Origin: Nautilus pompilius
Lineage: Eukaryota; Mollusca; Cephalopoda; Nautilida; Nautilidae
Length of the DNA stretch: 64,000 nucleotides
Direction: 5' to 3'
Assembly (NCBI GenBank): GCA_018389105.1
Contig: JACATO010001177.1
Span: forward strand, 47,887-111,886
Under the pieces are notes generated by a model. That model was given only the letters and a program-made list of their open reading frames with translations, searched no databases and was not told the origin of the DNA. A program made the position numbers and the translations under genes. This document shows positions 1 through 11,693 of this stretch, one piece after another. Positions within the stretch are counted from its first letter, which is position 1; every line of letters begins with the position of its first letter.

Positions 1-1650
1 CAAAAGTTATCGTGGTAAAAGAACCGCTCCCCTGCCTCGCTATTGCTTAAATTACGGATATGTTCAAGGTTCAGAATTGCCTGCCGCTGCGAGTTTTTAT
101 CAGATAATGGGTGTTATTTGTGAATCAGGTTTTCGCAAACATAAATAAAATTCCGAAAATTCTTCTTGTTTGTATCTGTATCCACGCAAGTAGCACGTGG
201 TCTGGGTAGGTGTCCCGGGGCCTGACCCCTGCGCCGGGAAGAGTGGACTTGTCGCGATAATATGTAAGCTGTAAATGCCCCTGAATCGCTGCTGTCGGAT
301 TCTGGATATATAGAAAACGCCAAAAAAAAAAAAAAAAGGAGGAGGAGGAGGAGGAGGAAGGGGGGAGGGGGAGAACGATTTTTTACTTTTAGAATAGGGA
401 AGATGCCAGCAGATCCGGTCGGCAGGGGAGGGTGGAAAGCTGAAAGTCGCAGGGTTTAGGGTTACGTGTCTTTGGGATCCGTTCACGTGCCGTCTGATGG
501 ATCTTCGAACGTTCGGCGACTCCCAACAGCCGAACCATTCTACAGGCAGCCGCGGGAAGATGACTTCCGACTCCGCGGTCCTGAACGAGTCCTCGCCGCA
601 CACGTCGACTCCCCCTTCAGTCGCCCACTTCTTGCCGAAGGCCCTCTCTATTATCAGGGCAGTGGGACTGTTTCCGATCGTCGAAGGTGAACGGCCGGCC
701 GAGGAACTTCCCTCCGCTCCCACCCCAGAGGCAGGCCCACCTCTATATCTTGGTGAAGCTAATAACTCTATTACGTTCCGAATCCGTTGACTCTTATGGG
801 GTTACACGGATGCGTTCGTGTTGGGCGAAGTGGGAGTTGTAGGTTAACCAGAAAATATGGGGGATTGTTCCTTTAAAATGACAGGAAAGAAAGAAAAGTA
901 TACAAAATATTAGAAGCGGGGGGAGAAAAAGTTAATTGAAAATAATTAGTTTTCTTTCACTGTTTTAACACGAGATATATTAGATTTTAATGCATTTAAA
1001 TTATTACTAAAAATTAAACTATATTAACGTGAATTACTGTTATCTTTAATACATCGCATTTACATTTAATGGAGAAAAAATTGCCAATAGAATGCTTTAA
1101 TTTTAACGGATTTCAACTATTTTAATGTATACAACTTATTTTATATTAAACTAAATTATTTTAATGTAGTACAGTTACTCTCGAACCGCAAAACTGATTT
1201 GTTATATGACTTGTATTATTTTAATATTTTAAGATTACTTCTAACCAATTAAAAGTATTTTTTATCACATTACAATAATTTTAAGAGCATATTACACATT
1301 TTTGACGGCATTAACATAGTTTTAAATACGATTTTAACCATAAAAGATCAACAGCGGGCAGTTCATTTTAATTTACCAGTGTGAAATCAAAGAAAGGTGT
1401 CCAGATCATCGTATTTAATATTCACAGTTTGCGACATGCGATACTTCGTGTCTGCCTTGGATTCAAATAACACGAGCCTAGATTTTACCAGTATTGTAAA
1501 AAAAAAAAAAAAAATTTAAAAAAAGGTTGGACAGAGAGCACAGATTGTTTTAATCTTGAAAGTTAATACCTGTATTTTCGCTGATTTAGGGCTTTCGACA
1601 GAAACAGTTCATTTTTCAGCGAAAACAACAACCCGGTTTTCGCAACAGAT
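1..1650. other. Unique sequence, no gene recognised
   Basis: No recognisable coding exon or RNA gene was found. The stretch from about 880 to 1340 is very AT-rich, with many short TTTTAA-type words. A poly-A run lies near 1498-1515. Open frames at 100-790 overlap on both strands and have simple-sequence composition, so I treat them as chance. Confidence 0.6.
322..374 (+). repeat. Homopurine tract (A-run, GGA repeats, G-run)
   Basis: An uninterrupted purine tract of about 53 bases runs from an A homopolymer into GGA triplets and then G-rich sequence. Such tracts can form triplex or G-quadruplex structures. It is simple sequence; no function is visible. Confidence 0.85.
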
Positions 1651-2070
1651 CTCGAGCTCTCTCTCTCCTCTCTCTCTCCTATCTCTCTCCATCTTCTCGC
1701 TCCCCATCCCCTCTGCTATCTCTCGCTCTCTACTCTCGCTCTTCTCCTCTCTCTCCCGCCTATTCTCTCTCCATCTCGGTCTCTCCATCTCCCATCTCTC
1801 TCTCTCTCCATCGCTGTCTCCATCTCTCAGATCTCTCTCTCTCTCTCCAGATCTCTCTCCATCTCGCCTCCTCCATCTCTCCCATCTCTCTCTCGACCAT
1901 CTCTCTTCTCTCCATCTCCCCATCTCTCTATCTCTCCTCTCTCTCTCTCTCTCTCTCCGCTCTATCTCCTTCTCATCTCTCTCTCTCCCATCTCCCCATC
2001 TCTCTCTCTCTCTCCAGCTCTCTCGCTCTCTCTCTCATCTCCCCATCTCGCTTCTCTCTCTCTCTCTCTC

Positions 2071-2123
<53 letters not shown>
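1651..2123. repeat. CT-rich microsatellite/minisatellite (CTCTCT with CCATCT interruptions)
   Basis: The sequence is a nearly pure pyrimidine strand built from CT dinucleotides, interrupted by words such as CCATCTC and ending in a clean (CT)n run at about 2061-2120. The open frames here (for example 1556-2302 on the plus strand, serine/leucine rich) only reflect this composition and are not genes. Confidence 0.93.
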
Positions 2124-2608
2124 CTCTGCCTGCAATATTGAATAAAGAAAGAAAGCAAAAAGTCAGGAGTCTTTTAAAGTTCAGATCTTGCAAAATAAAT
2201 ATTCCTGGAAGGCTGTTCAAAATGTACTTTCATCCAGAAAGAAATATCACACTTCTGCGGATAAATATCAATAAAAATATCCATGAAAAAAAAAATCATT
2301 AAGGATATATTATATAATCAAGAGTTGTAACATTACTTCCAAAATAGTGACATGTTTAAATTTCAGATCGAATACAAATTTTTACCATATTAATTTGAAG
2401 ACCCCGGGCTTATATACACCTAAGGTGTGTACGATAGCTGTTCAAAAAATCATTTTCAGTATTTAGTACTACATTTTGCATAGTGTAGAACTTGTAGACA
2501 TCTAGACATGAAATCTATCAGATCATCAGTGGTTAACTAATTCAGGACTTTCCATGAAGTCAGCAGGTGTTCTTCGTTTACTAGTAGAACGTCAGTTTAT
2601 TTTCTCGA
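2124..2608. other. Unique AT-rich sequence, nothing recognised
   Basis: No coding exon, RNA gene or transposon end was recognised. A short palindrome, acacctaaggtgt, lies near 2417. Confidence 0.55.
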
Positions 2609-2887
2609 ATGTTGATTATATATAGACTCAGAGAAGCAACTGGTCCATATCTCGTTCTAAGTTCTCGTGGCTGTGAATGTATGGCCTGTTGCTCCATCAT
2701 CTCGCAGGATGCGGCGATCGTGTTTGAAAATCTCTTGATCAAATACAGACAAGAGGCCAATGCAAACGATGAAATTGTCACCGACGGCATTTACGCTTTT
2801 ATCAATGAATGCAAAATGTTTTGCCCGCGTGTCAATTGCCCGTCCACATCAGTGCTTCAGACTCGCCCGCTTGACAGGCGATTGTAA
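2609..2887 (+). CDS. Possible coding exon, unidentified (92-codon open frame)
   Basis: The frame from about 2609 to 2870 has balanced, non-repetitive amino-acid composition, including CECMACCSIIS and LLIKYRQEANANDEIVTDG, which is unusual among the low-complexity frames of this window. An AG that could serve as a splice acceptor (atatatag) lies at about 2620. I recognise no domain. The ATG at 2609 is only the first in frame and may be intronic. The 3' part, after about residue 70, enters GC-rich sequence and is probably not coding. It could be an exon of a host gene, a transposon fragment or chance. There is no flanking partner exon that I can support. Confidence 0.2.
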   Translation: MLIIYRLREATGPYLVLSSRGCECMACCSIISQDAAIVFENLLIKYRQEANANDEIVTDGIYAFINECKMFCPRVNCPSTSVLQTRPLDRRL

Positions 2888-4403
2888 ACTTACGGGGCCA
2901 AAAGCCATCGCTAACCTGTCGTCTCCAGGCCATCGCGTCCGGGAGGGAGGGAGGGGATGCGAACTGACGTTACTATAGGATCTCGCTAACAGACACGTGG
3001 CCACGAGTCGAAGCGACGGCGGCAGTTAGTCACGGGTTTTCCCGAGTGGCGTCCGTCGACTGCATCTCCCCGTCGCATAGCTGCGCCGAGGTTACGAATC
3101 GTTAGCCGCCCGAGAATTTGGGCAAACGGTTGTCTCCCCTTCCCCCTCCCTCCCCCTCCCCCCCCCCCACTGCCGGCACAGCGCGTGCGGTCGAAGTCGG
3201 GAATGTTGCGGTGAGGTTGTTACGGCTTCTTCTCTAAACAGACGCTGACAAGACATCTAAGGGGAAAGATGAATGAAAATACGAGGTGTGGATATCGGGG
3301 TTGGGGGAGGGGGGGTTGATTAACCAAACCGGAATAGATGCGGAAATATGTCGACGACTGGCTGCTCGCTTCCTGTCTGCGTCAGACGTTCAAGCGAATG
3401 TAGTCGACCTGACTCAGCCACCTATTCGTAGTGGTGATGGCGGTCGGATCTCGTGGACAAGACAGGGTCGCTATATATATATATGTGTTCGAATTATTAT
3501 GGCAGACATTTTAGAGTAAAACAGATAAAGAAGATATCTCAGTGCAACGTGGAATAATCTTGGAGGTGGAAAATCCGAAACAAAGAATCCATCAAAAAAA
3601 AAAAAAGGTTAGAGGTCATCTCCAATCTCTTTCCGCGCATTTCCGGAGGCTGCGTTGGGGCGAGGGTCTCCAGGTATGGAGTTTCGGATTATCAAGGGTA
3701 CTGTTTTTTTTTCTCTCTCTCTCTCTCTCCACGAAGCTTCCGGGTTTTGTTCACTTAGGGGGTCATATCCGGCCCAGAGAAACGACCGCAGTTTTCGTCT
3801 TCCGAGCTGTGGTAGTTTTGGATGGGGTGGAACGTTGCTAGATCTTGGAAGATGCGGCGTTAGGATCAAGCATTCCAAGGATTTCGTGAAGCCGGTCTGC
3901 AAGTTGTAATGGATAAAACGGCGGCTTTATTATTCATATCTGTCAGAAATGGCTTTTCTGTCGAGCAGCCCCCTCGGTGTGCCGCGGCCGGCGTCCGGGG
4001 GATAGATCTACTGTGCCATGCATCAGCTTGACGATTTTTGGTGACTGTCAAGGCTGATGAAAACTGTTTCGCGGCTATTGCGCATTTAACGGACGACAGC
4101 TGGCGACACCTGGCGTGGTTCTCTCTCTCTACTCGTGGCGTAGGAGGCGGAAGATCGGCGATTACACTACGGATAAACAAGTTTGACAGATGAAATTGTT
4201 AAAAAAGAAGCGGGAATTGTGCCGATTCTTTCCAATATCCAGCCGTGCAAGGGGGCGCTTTAGCCACCTGGTGGTTATCACCGGTGAGATTCCTAACTGT
4301 TACATCGCCGGAAGAGCACGTGACTGTCCAGAATTTTAAAACTCTCAATTCTCTTGGGAAACTCTCCTCTGATCTCCTTCAAGCGTCTGTCGATAGTGCT
4401 GTC
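2888..4403. other. Unique sequence; GC/CpG-rich part at about 2990-3250
   Basis: The first part (about 2990-3250) is rich in CpG and ends in C-rich runs near 3143-3168, which would fit a CpG island or promoter-like segment, although no transcript is evident. A short (TC)n run is at about 3711-3729. No gene was recognised. Confidence 0.45.
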
Positions 4404-4523
4404 GTTGTTGTTGTTGTTGTTGAGCGAGACGAGTTGGACTTCCGGACGAGGCTCTTTCAATGGCATTGCATCCCGTGAAGACGGGTGGCCTGTTCTCAGT
4501 CGAGTCCTCCTCGTGATTGAGAG
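4404..4523 (-). repeat. Dispersed repeat with (CAA)n tail, copy 1 (SINE-like)
   Basis: On the minus strand this is about 100 bases of unique-looking sequence ending in an AAC trinucleotide tail, seen as gttgttgtt on the plus strand at 4404-4422. A second copy lies at 54850-54963 in the same orientation. By eye the aligned 85 bases differ at about 8 positions, and there is a 5-base indel beside the tail. Similarity stops abruptly just past GAGAG on the other side. A short body with a simple-repeat 3' tail is typical of a SINE, or of a 5'-truncated LINE end. I see no tRNA-like promoter boxes in this copy, so it may be 5'-truncated. Confidence 0.65.
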
Positions 4524-4988
4524 ACGTTCGTCGAGCCGACAAGCGGCCCGGTCCACCCGACATCGGGCGCCCCCCCCCAAGGACCCGGGAGGTCGCTGTC
4601 CCGTCGGGCTGTTGGTTGTTGTACTTCAGCACGGGCACGATAACCTTATTTAAGAAAACCCTTTCAGTTATTTGCGCTTCTGTCTGTGACGAGTATGGAA
4701 AGTCCGCTTTAACTGTCGTCTCATGACTAACGGTATTGAAATATTGCCACAAACCATTCAACATTTCCATGTTCCTTACATAAAATAATATATTTTACAA
4801 CTAAATATACTTATTAAACAGGTGCTTCATTTTTCGACAGCATCAATTCAGCAACAAATTCAAGATTAAAAACCCCATCTCTGGAGAACGGAATGAAATA
4901 TATTTGCACGCAACTTAGGCACTTATCGCAGAATTAATAGCGATAGTAGGGCGTGACGCGTGCAGCGATGGGCATGCATTACTCTTAA
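4524..4988. other. Unique sequence, nothing recognised
   Basis: No coding motif, RNA or tandem repeat was recognised. The overlapping short frames on both strands are considered chance. Confidence 0.5.
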
Positions 4989-5760
4989 TCAGTATTTGGT
5001 ACCATCGCCTCTTGCATCGTGTTGGCGGACGTTGTCTCTCGGCTTTCCACGCACCTGTTGCTACGGTGACCCCCTGCCCTTGTTAGTTCGGCAGTCGCTC
5101 AATGGGGTTCGCGTTCGGGTTCTATGGAGTCAGTGGAGCCAAATGCAGCCCACTGCGCGTTTTCCACGCCGTAGTTTAACTGGATGTGGCGGTGTTTCTC
5201 CATCTCCTTGCAGGGCTTAATGGTGTGCAGTCCTGACAGGAAAGGGTTTATTTCGAAAGATGGGCGCGCAAACAGCGGAATTCCTCTAACCCCTACACCT
5301 GGTCAGGGGGACGTCTAAACTTTTCCTCGTGCCAAGCTGCGCTTCGAATGACATAAAATGGTGAAAGTTCAAGTCATCCGGGAAGACTTTGGTCGATTCG
5401 GTAGGTGCGCATCACCAGGTGAAACGACGGGCTTCATTCATAGGTGTGATTGATGGCTTTCGCTCGAGTAACCCGCTCCGGCAGATTCGGGTCTACGCAG
5501 GCGCAGTGCGATGACTAACCAGCGCTGACCTTAGAACGGGTTGGGGAGGGGGGAGGAAACTGCTATAGGTAAAATTAACGGACAGGTGTGCGGCGGTTAT
5601 ACCGATACACGACCGACCATCTTACAGCGACATGACGACGGTCGGACATCCTGAACCCTACTCGATTATCCTGGCCTGGCACGGGAATGTTGTACCGGAA
5701 GCGGTGCCAGTCTCGTGTTTCGCTGGAGACAAAGACTCACCAAGTGCAGATTTTAAACCA
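4989..5760 (-). pseudogene. Tc1-like transposase relic, heavily decayed
   Basis: Reading the minus strand, scattered frames resemble successive blocks of a Tc1-family DDE transposase. A GES-LCLQR segment at about 5745-5715 matches the family's first catalytic block (SDESRFxLQR type). A YNRRTPV block lies at about 5600. NPNANPIERL at about 5140-5110 matches the DLNPIEHLW block with the final glutamate. RQHDARGDGTKY and a stop at 4989 match the usual C-terminal ARGGHTRY. The order and spacing suit one transposase read right to left. There are many frameshifts and stops, and the first Asp is Gly, so it cannot be active. I could not find terminal inverted repeats or the N-terminal helix-turn-helix. 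The minisatellite that follows may have replaced the 5' end. Confidence 0.5.
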
Positions 5761-5872
5761 AATGTTACGCCCGCGCAATCTCTCGTGGGGGGGGGTTGTT
5801 TTAGTGTCTATGCCGCTGATCCGACACGTGATGTACCCTGAACTACTGCAGACTCGAGTAGAAGTTTCTTCC

Positions 5873-6463
5873 ATTCTCGCCAATTCTCGACCACTCACCC
5901 ATTCTCGCCAATTCTCGACCACTCGACCATTCTTGACCATTCTCGCCCATTCTCGACCACTCACCCATTCTCGCCAATTCTCGACCACTCGACCATTCTC
6001 GCCAATTCTCGACCACTCACCCATTCTCGCCAATTCTTGACCACTCGACCATTCTCGACCAGTCTTGACCACTCGCCAATTCTCGACCACTCACCCATTC
6101 TCGACAATTCTCGACCCCACCCATTCTCGCCAATTCTCGACCATTCTCGCCAATTCTCGACCATTCTCGACCACTCACCCATTCTCGCCAATTCTCGACC
6201 ATTCTTGACCATTCTCGCCCATTCTCGCCAATTCTCGACCATTCTCCCCCATTCTCGACCCCACCCATTCTCGCCAATTCTCGACCATTCTCACCCATTC
6301 TCGACCATTCTTGACCACTCGCCAATTCTCGACCATTCTTGACCACCCGCCCATTCTCGACCATTCTCGCCAATTCTCGACCACTCACCCATTCTCGCCA
6401 ATTCTCGACCATTCTCCCCCATTCTCGACCTCACCCATTCTCGACCACTCACCCATTCTCGCC
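5873..6463. repeat. Minisatellite of ATTCTCGACC / ATTCTCGCCA / ACTCACCC modules
   Basis: About 590 bp are built from 10-bp modules (ATTCTCGACC, ATTCTCGCCA) and an 8-bp module (ACTCACCC or ACTCGACC) in varying order. The commonest composite is a 28-bp unit of all three. Because the array has few stop codons, it opens long frames on both strands (the minus frames read ENWREWxxGRE). These are repeat artefacts. It starts abruptly after gtttcttcc and ends at the GC-rich cgcgcacccgcc. Confidence 0.93.
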
Positions 6464-8577
6464 GCGCACCCGCCAGCCAGCCGGTGAGTTGGATGGGGAG
6501 ACTCAGATGGCGAGGAAAGCCTTTGAGTGCAAAAAACAAAAAAAAAACACAAACAGACAAAGTAGACAAATTAGGTTCACACTGCGAAGAATCTCCGTTT
6601 TGCGTTCGCTATTGTCGTCGTTCATTGCCGGCCGGTACAATGGAACTATTATTTTTAAGTAACTGAGTCGGGAAAGGAATACCAGAAATCTCGATATGGG
6701 CATGCGCTTTCAAATTAATTATGTTGCGGACGGCCACAATGATTTAACTCGCGATTCTAGCCTTTGATCTACGTCGAGAAACCGTGTATCCATTCACGCC
6801 TTATCCTGCAGGAAACTTGAGAGTTTTTCATCGTTCATGCGTAACCGTTATTTGCCTTGAGTAGAATAAATCTCTGAGAGTACTATATACACAATCCATC
6901 TATTGTTTTCTTTTATTCCCTTAGCCTATACTTTACACCGAATACTGTTGCGACAACAGATCTCGTGGAAACCCATCTGAAAGCAGTCAGACATCTGTAG
7001 CTGTGTCCGATTCGCCGATTGGATGCGTGAATCCGGAAGGCAGTTGAGAGACTTTTTTTTTTTTTTTTTTGGAAAACTTAAGTCCGGTGTTGCGGCCGGA
7101 AACAGGTTCACTTCCGACTGGGTATTTTTGGTCACGTGCCGCATGGGCGGGCCATCGAACAACACGACTGTGTCCGGCTCTCAATACAATTATCACCTGT
7201 TCTTCATTGCAAGAGAAAATTGAAATTTGTTTGCTTTCTTAAAAAAATTCATACTAAAATATTTCAATTTAAATTAGTTTTGGCAGTTTTCACTCGTTAG
7301 GATAAGAAAGGAATAGAAGAACCATGTATAATAACACGACTTTGCTCACAATAATTGTCGTCTATATATATATGGACGGCTGTCGGCGAATCCATTGGGC
7401 GGAAGCGTTAATGGCTGTGTTTCGACCAGAGCTGCCATGTGCGCGCGTCACCGCCAATCTGCTGGCTATCGGATCAAAAGATTAACTCGGAAAGAGCAAC
7501 TTCCTTTTGTCGTCTGTATTTAATAACTATAGGTTCAGCTAATCGCCCTCCCTACATGTCTTCGCGTTCCTCCTTCCGGCGCGGCCGTTGGCCCGAGAAG
7601 GAGGGACGAGGTTTGCGTAACTCTTTTATGTCGGAGTTCACCAAGTACGACTGGCTCTCCTGCTTAGTCCGGTCCGTTCCGCGCCCAGGTGCGTCCGAGG
7701 TCGCTTTGGCGGGCGGAAGACTTACGTCGCACATTTCTCGGACCATCCGTCGTTTCCACGCCCCGCTGAAGCCTCCTCGAGCCATAGTTCAGTATACCGA
7801 TCAAACTCGTCAATTCCGTCGCTTATCTTAGTTATCACTGACACCTGAAGTTCATTCCAAAACCAACCCCTCCCCCCCCCGAACTTCGTGTCCCCTAGTG
7901 CGCGCACGTGCATTACCACTTTCTCGGCCCGGGGTACGAACACACCCGAAACTGGGCGACATTCCAAGAAAAGGGGGGCGTGGCCCTGTTGCATTCGGTT
8001 CCTCTCCATATTTTTACAACATTACCAAGTAAATCTAGCGGCATTTAATTTCTTCCACGTGCACGTGTTTGTTTGCTTTTAATTAAAATAGCATAAGACG
8101 TACAACGGCAGGGAATTAGGAAACATTTGTTTCGAATTTGCCTTATAATCCGTTCAGATACTTATGTGGGCCATCTGACGTGATCCTATATCTACCGAAC
8201 ACCGTTGGATTTTGCGTGGCGACCGGGAGTCAGTAGTGAGCTACACGGGCTTCCTTCGAACACCAGTCCGCCGACTCCCGCCCGGGCTGCCTTTTGGACG
8301 GAGAAAGGAATTCCCTTTCGCTATTTATCCCTTTGTCACGCGGTGCGTTGAAACTTATTTATTTTTTTTGAAGTTAGTTCTGAACACGCCCCTGCCCCCC
8401 CCTCACACGCGTCGTTTTCCGGTTGAATAGAATGGTTCACTAGTCCCCTTTGTGTGTCGTACGTGTAGGTGTTCATGCTTGTTTGTTGTACACTATCTGT
8501 AGGTGTTGCTTATATGTCATATCGTGTTGTAATTCTGTGTCCTTTATGTGTGTGTGCGTGTGTGCGTGTGCATATAT
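6464..8577. other. Unique sequence, no gene recognised
   Basis: It contains a T-run at 7053-7070, a GC-rich segment at about 7560-7990 with a C-run near 7871, and several CACGTG words (for example near 7133). The open frames here overlap on opposite strands and match no family I know. Confidence 0.5.
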
Positions 8578-10286
8578 ATGTACGTATGTATGTATGTACG
8601 TATGCATGTATGCATGTACGTATGTATGCATGTACGTATGCATGTACGTATGTATGCATGTACGTATGTATGTATGCATGTACGTATGTATGTATGCATG
8701 TACGTATGTACGTATGTATGTATGTACGTATGCATGTATGCATGTATGTATGTATGCATGTACGTATGCATGTACGTATGTATGCATGTACGTATGTATG
8801 TATGTATGTATGTACGTATGTATGTATGCATGTATGTATGCATGTATGTATGTACGTATGTATGTATGCATGCATGTATGTATGTATGTATGTATGTACG
8901 TATGTATGTACGTATGTACGTATGTATGTATGTACGTATGCATGTATGCATGTATGTATGTATGCATGTACGTATGCATGTACGTATGTATGCATGTACG
9001 TATGTATGTATGTATGTATGTACGTATGTATGTATGCATGTATGTATGCGTATGTATATGTACGTATGTATGTATGCATGCATGTATGTACGTATGCATG
9101 TATGTACGTATGCATGTACGTATGTATGTACGTATGTATGTACGTATGCATGTACGTATGTATGTATGTACATATGCATGTACGTATGTATGTACGTATG
9201 TATGCATGTACGTATGTATGTACGTATGTATGTATGTATGCATGTATGCATGCATGTATATGCATGCATGTACGTATGCATGTACGTACGTATGCATGTA
9301 CGTATGCATGTATGTACGTATGCATGTACGTATGCATGCATGTACGTATGCATGTACGTACGTATGCATGTACGTATGCATGTACGTATGTATGTATGTA
9401 CGTATGTATGTATGTACGTATGCATGTATGTACGTATGTACGTATGTATGTATGTACGTATGTATGTATGTACGTATGCATGCATGTACGTATGTATGTA
9501 TGCATGTACGTATGTATGTATGCATGTACGTATGTACGTATGTATGTATGTACGTATGCATGTATGCATGTATGTATGTATGCATGTACGTATGCATGTA
9601 CGTATGTATGCATGTACGTATGTATGTATGTATGTATGTACGTATGTATGTATGCATGTATGTATGCATGTATGTATGTACGTATGTATGTATGCATGCA
9701 TGTATGTACGTACATGTATGTACGTATGCATGTATGTATGTATGTACGTATGTATGTACGTATGCATGTACGTATGTATGTATGTACATATGCATGTACG
9801 TATGTATGTACGTATGTATGCATGTACGTATGTATGTACGTATGTATGTATGTATGCATGTATGCATGCATGTACGTATGCATGCATGTACGTATGCATG
9901 TACGTACGTATGCATGTACGTATGCATGTATGTACGTATGCATGTACGTATGCATGCATGTACGTATGCATGTACGTACGCATGTATGTACGTATGCATG
10001 TACGTATGTATGTATGTACGTATGTATGTATGTACGTATGCATGTATGTACGTATGTATGTACGTACGTATGTACGTATGTATGTATGTACGTATGCATG
10101 TATGTACGTACGTATGCATGTATGTACGTATGCATGTATGTACGTATGCATGTATGTATGTACGTATGTATGTATGTACGTATGCATGTATGTATGTATG
10201 TATGTATGTATGTATGCATGTATGTATGTATGCACGTTGCATGTATGTATGTATGTATGTACGTACGTACGTATGTATGTATGTAT
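8578..10286. repeat. 1.7-kb tetranucleotide array (TATG/TACG/CATG), with 618-bp higher-order duplication
   Basis: The array is made almost wholly of the tetramers TATG, TACG and CATG, so it alternates pyrimidine and purine throughout. None of the tetramer phases contains a stop on either strand, which explains the roughly 580-630 codon frames (CMYVCMYV on plus, HTYIHTYI on minus) in multiple frames of both strands; none is a gene. The order of variants is not random. The block starting at 8701 recurs at 8909 and 9527. The rare word catatgcatg at 9171 recurs at 9787, and the block at 9301 recurs at 9919. This shows an internal tandem duplication with an offset of 616-618 bp. Confidence 0.96.
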
Positions 10287-11061
10287 AATAGACACCTCCC
10301 CTGTGGCTGTAACTGTAACACTTCTCTAAACGTGGCAAACCACATGTACCGTGTCAACCCATAAGGGTTTACTTCGTTTCTCAATCGAGCTTAGTTTTAC
10401 CTACTGTTTATACATATGTTCCTACAAGGTGCGTCCGTGAAATCACTGGTTGACGGGATATTTACTGGCATTTATTTATAGGGGTAATCTTCGTATTGAG
10501 AATGTTTGTGACACTGTCTCTCGGTTTGTTTGTCAACGGATGGCGGATGGATACCCCAAGACTTCGGCGAAGGACGAGCCACCGACCGAAATCCCGCGTT
10601 CTCCGACCCCTTTTCCTCCTTTCTTTGCGCATCAGATGACCACGTAAATTTCACGAAGGCGAGGAGTCGCCTTAAGAGGAAGATGCTCTCCGCGTTAGCC
10701 CGCCACGCCCGAATTCCGTGGGTCGAGGCGTGGGGAGGCTCTGTTGTTGGTGAACGCCGGGACCGGGTTTTTAATCTGGAAAAAGTGTCGTTGACACCTT
10801 AGCAGTGGACAGGTCATCCTTAATGACTGGCACAAAGAAACGAGACCAGAAAACCAACTCTGCATGGTACTTCTACATACGTAACATTAAATGTGACAGA
10901 CGGTGGACATCGTGTAAACGCCACCTAGCGACAGTCATTAAAGATGTAGTAAAGACGTCGTCCACTGACACCATGCTGCAGAGGCGAGCGATCGGACCAT
11001 CTGAGAAGATGCACGGTTCAGATCCAATAAATACATCCAGCGGTACTAATGAATTATCGCC
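10287..11061. other. Unique sequence, no gene recognised
   Basis: A GC-richer stretch at about 10540-10770 is flanked by AT-richer sequence. Short frames on both strands have no recognised domain. Confidence 0.5.
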
Positions 11062-11126
<65 letters not shown>

Positions 11127-11137
11127 TATTATTATTA
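11062..11137. repeat. (ATT)n microsatellite
   Basis: About 24 ATT triplets with a single missing T near 11125. It encodes only an isoleucine run in one frame. Confidence 0.95.
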
Positions 11138-11693
11138 AAAACACAGAAAAGTCTCTTTGGTTATTGAAGAAGTACTTAGAGACTAAAGAGAAGGAAGGAA
11201 AGTAACGTAAAAGCATACAGATCAAAATGCAGGTGTTGCAATACTTTTGTCATCGCCGTGTAATTGAGTCTATTTTATTACTAAAGAAAACTTAAGGTCG
11301 ATAGCATCTAATAAATATCGGCGACTTTAGCTCGCGGGTGCAGATCAAAACAGCCTGTCATGTCTCATCCACGAGTCTTTGTTGGAAAGAAAAACTTCGC
11401 TTCCTCTGGTCTTAATAACAACTTTTCTGGCTAGAGGGCCTGTGTACCCTGGACAGGCAGCGTACAGCAGATCGATCAAACAGCTCGACAACTGAGCATG
11501 TGAAGCCATCTGAATATTTTGGCACATTGAGCGTGGGAAAATGTGTTAGTGTAGCGTTCACATGCTTGTGTATGCATTTCGAAAATAATCCAGTGTTTTT
11601 TTTCTTTTTGTTTGTTTTTTTTTTTTTTGTTTTTTTGCATAGCCCACGTAAGCAAATAACAAGAAACCTGCCACTGTAGGTATTATTTATGTA
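11138..11693. other. Unique sequence, nothing recognised
   Basis: It includes an interrupted T-run at about 11597-11635. I see no coding or transposon motif. Confidence 0.5.

Noticed and set aside
1556-2302. 248-codon Ser/Leu-rich frame
   Set aside because: It arises from CT-rich simple sequence; the same type recurs in the GA arrays at 20.7-22.1 and 31.9-32.9 kb.
5737-6569. Long frames reading ENWREWxxGRE and similar
   Set aside because: Produced by the ATTCTCGACC minisatellite on both strands.
8450-10384. Overlapping 580-630 codon open frames on both strands
   Set aside because: All are translations of the TATG/TACG/CATG array, which has no stop in any phase.
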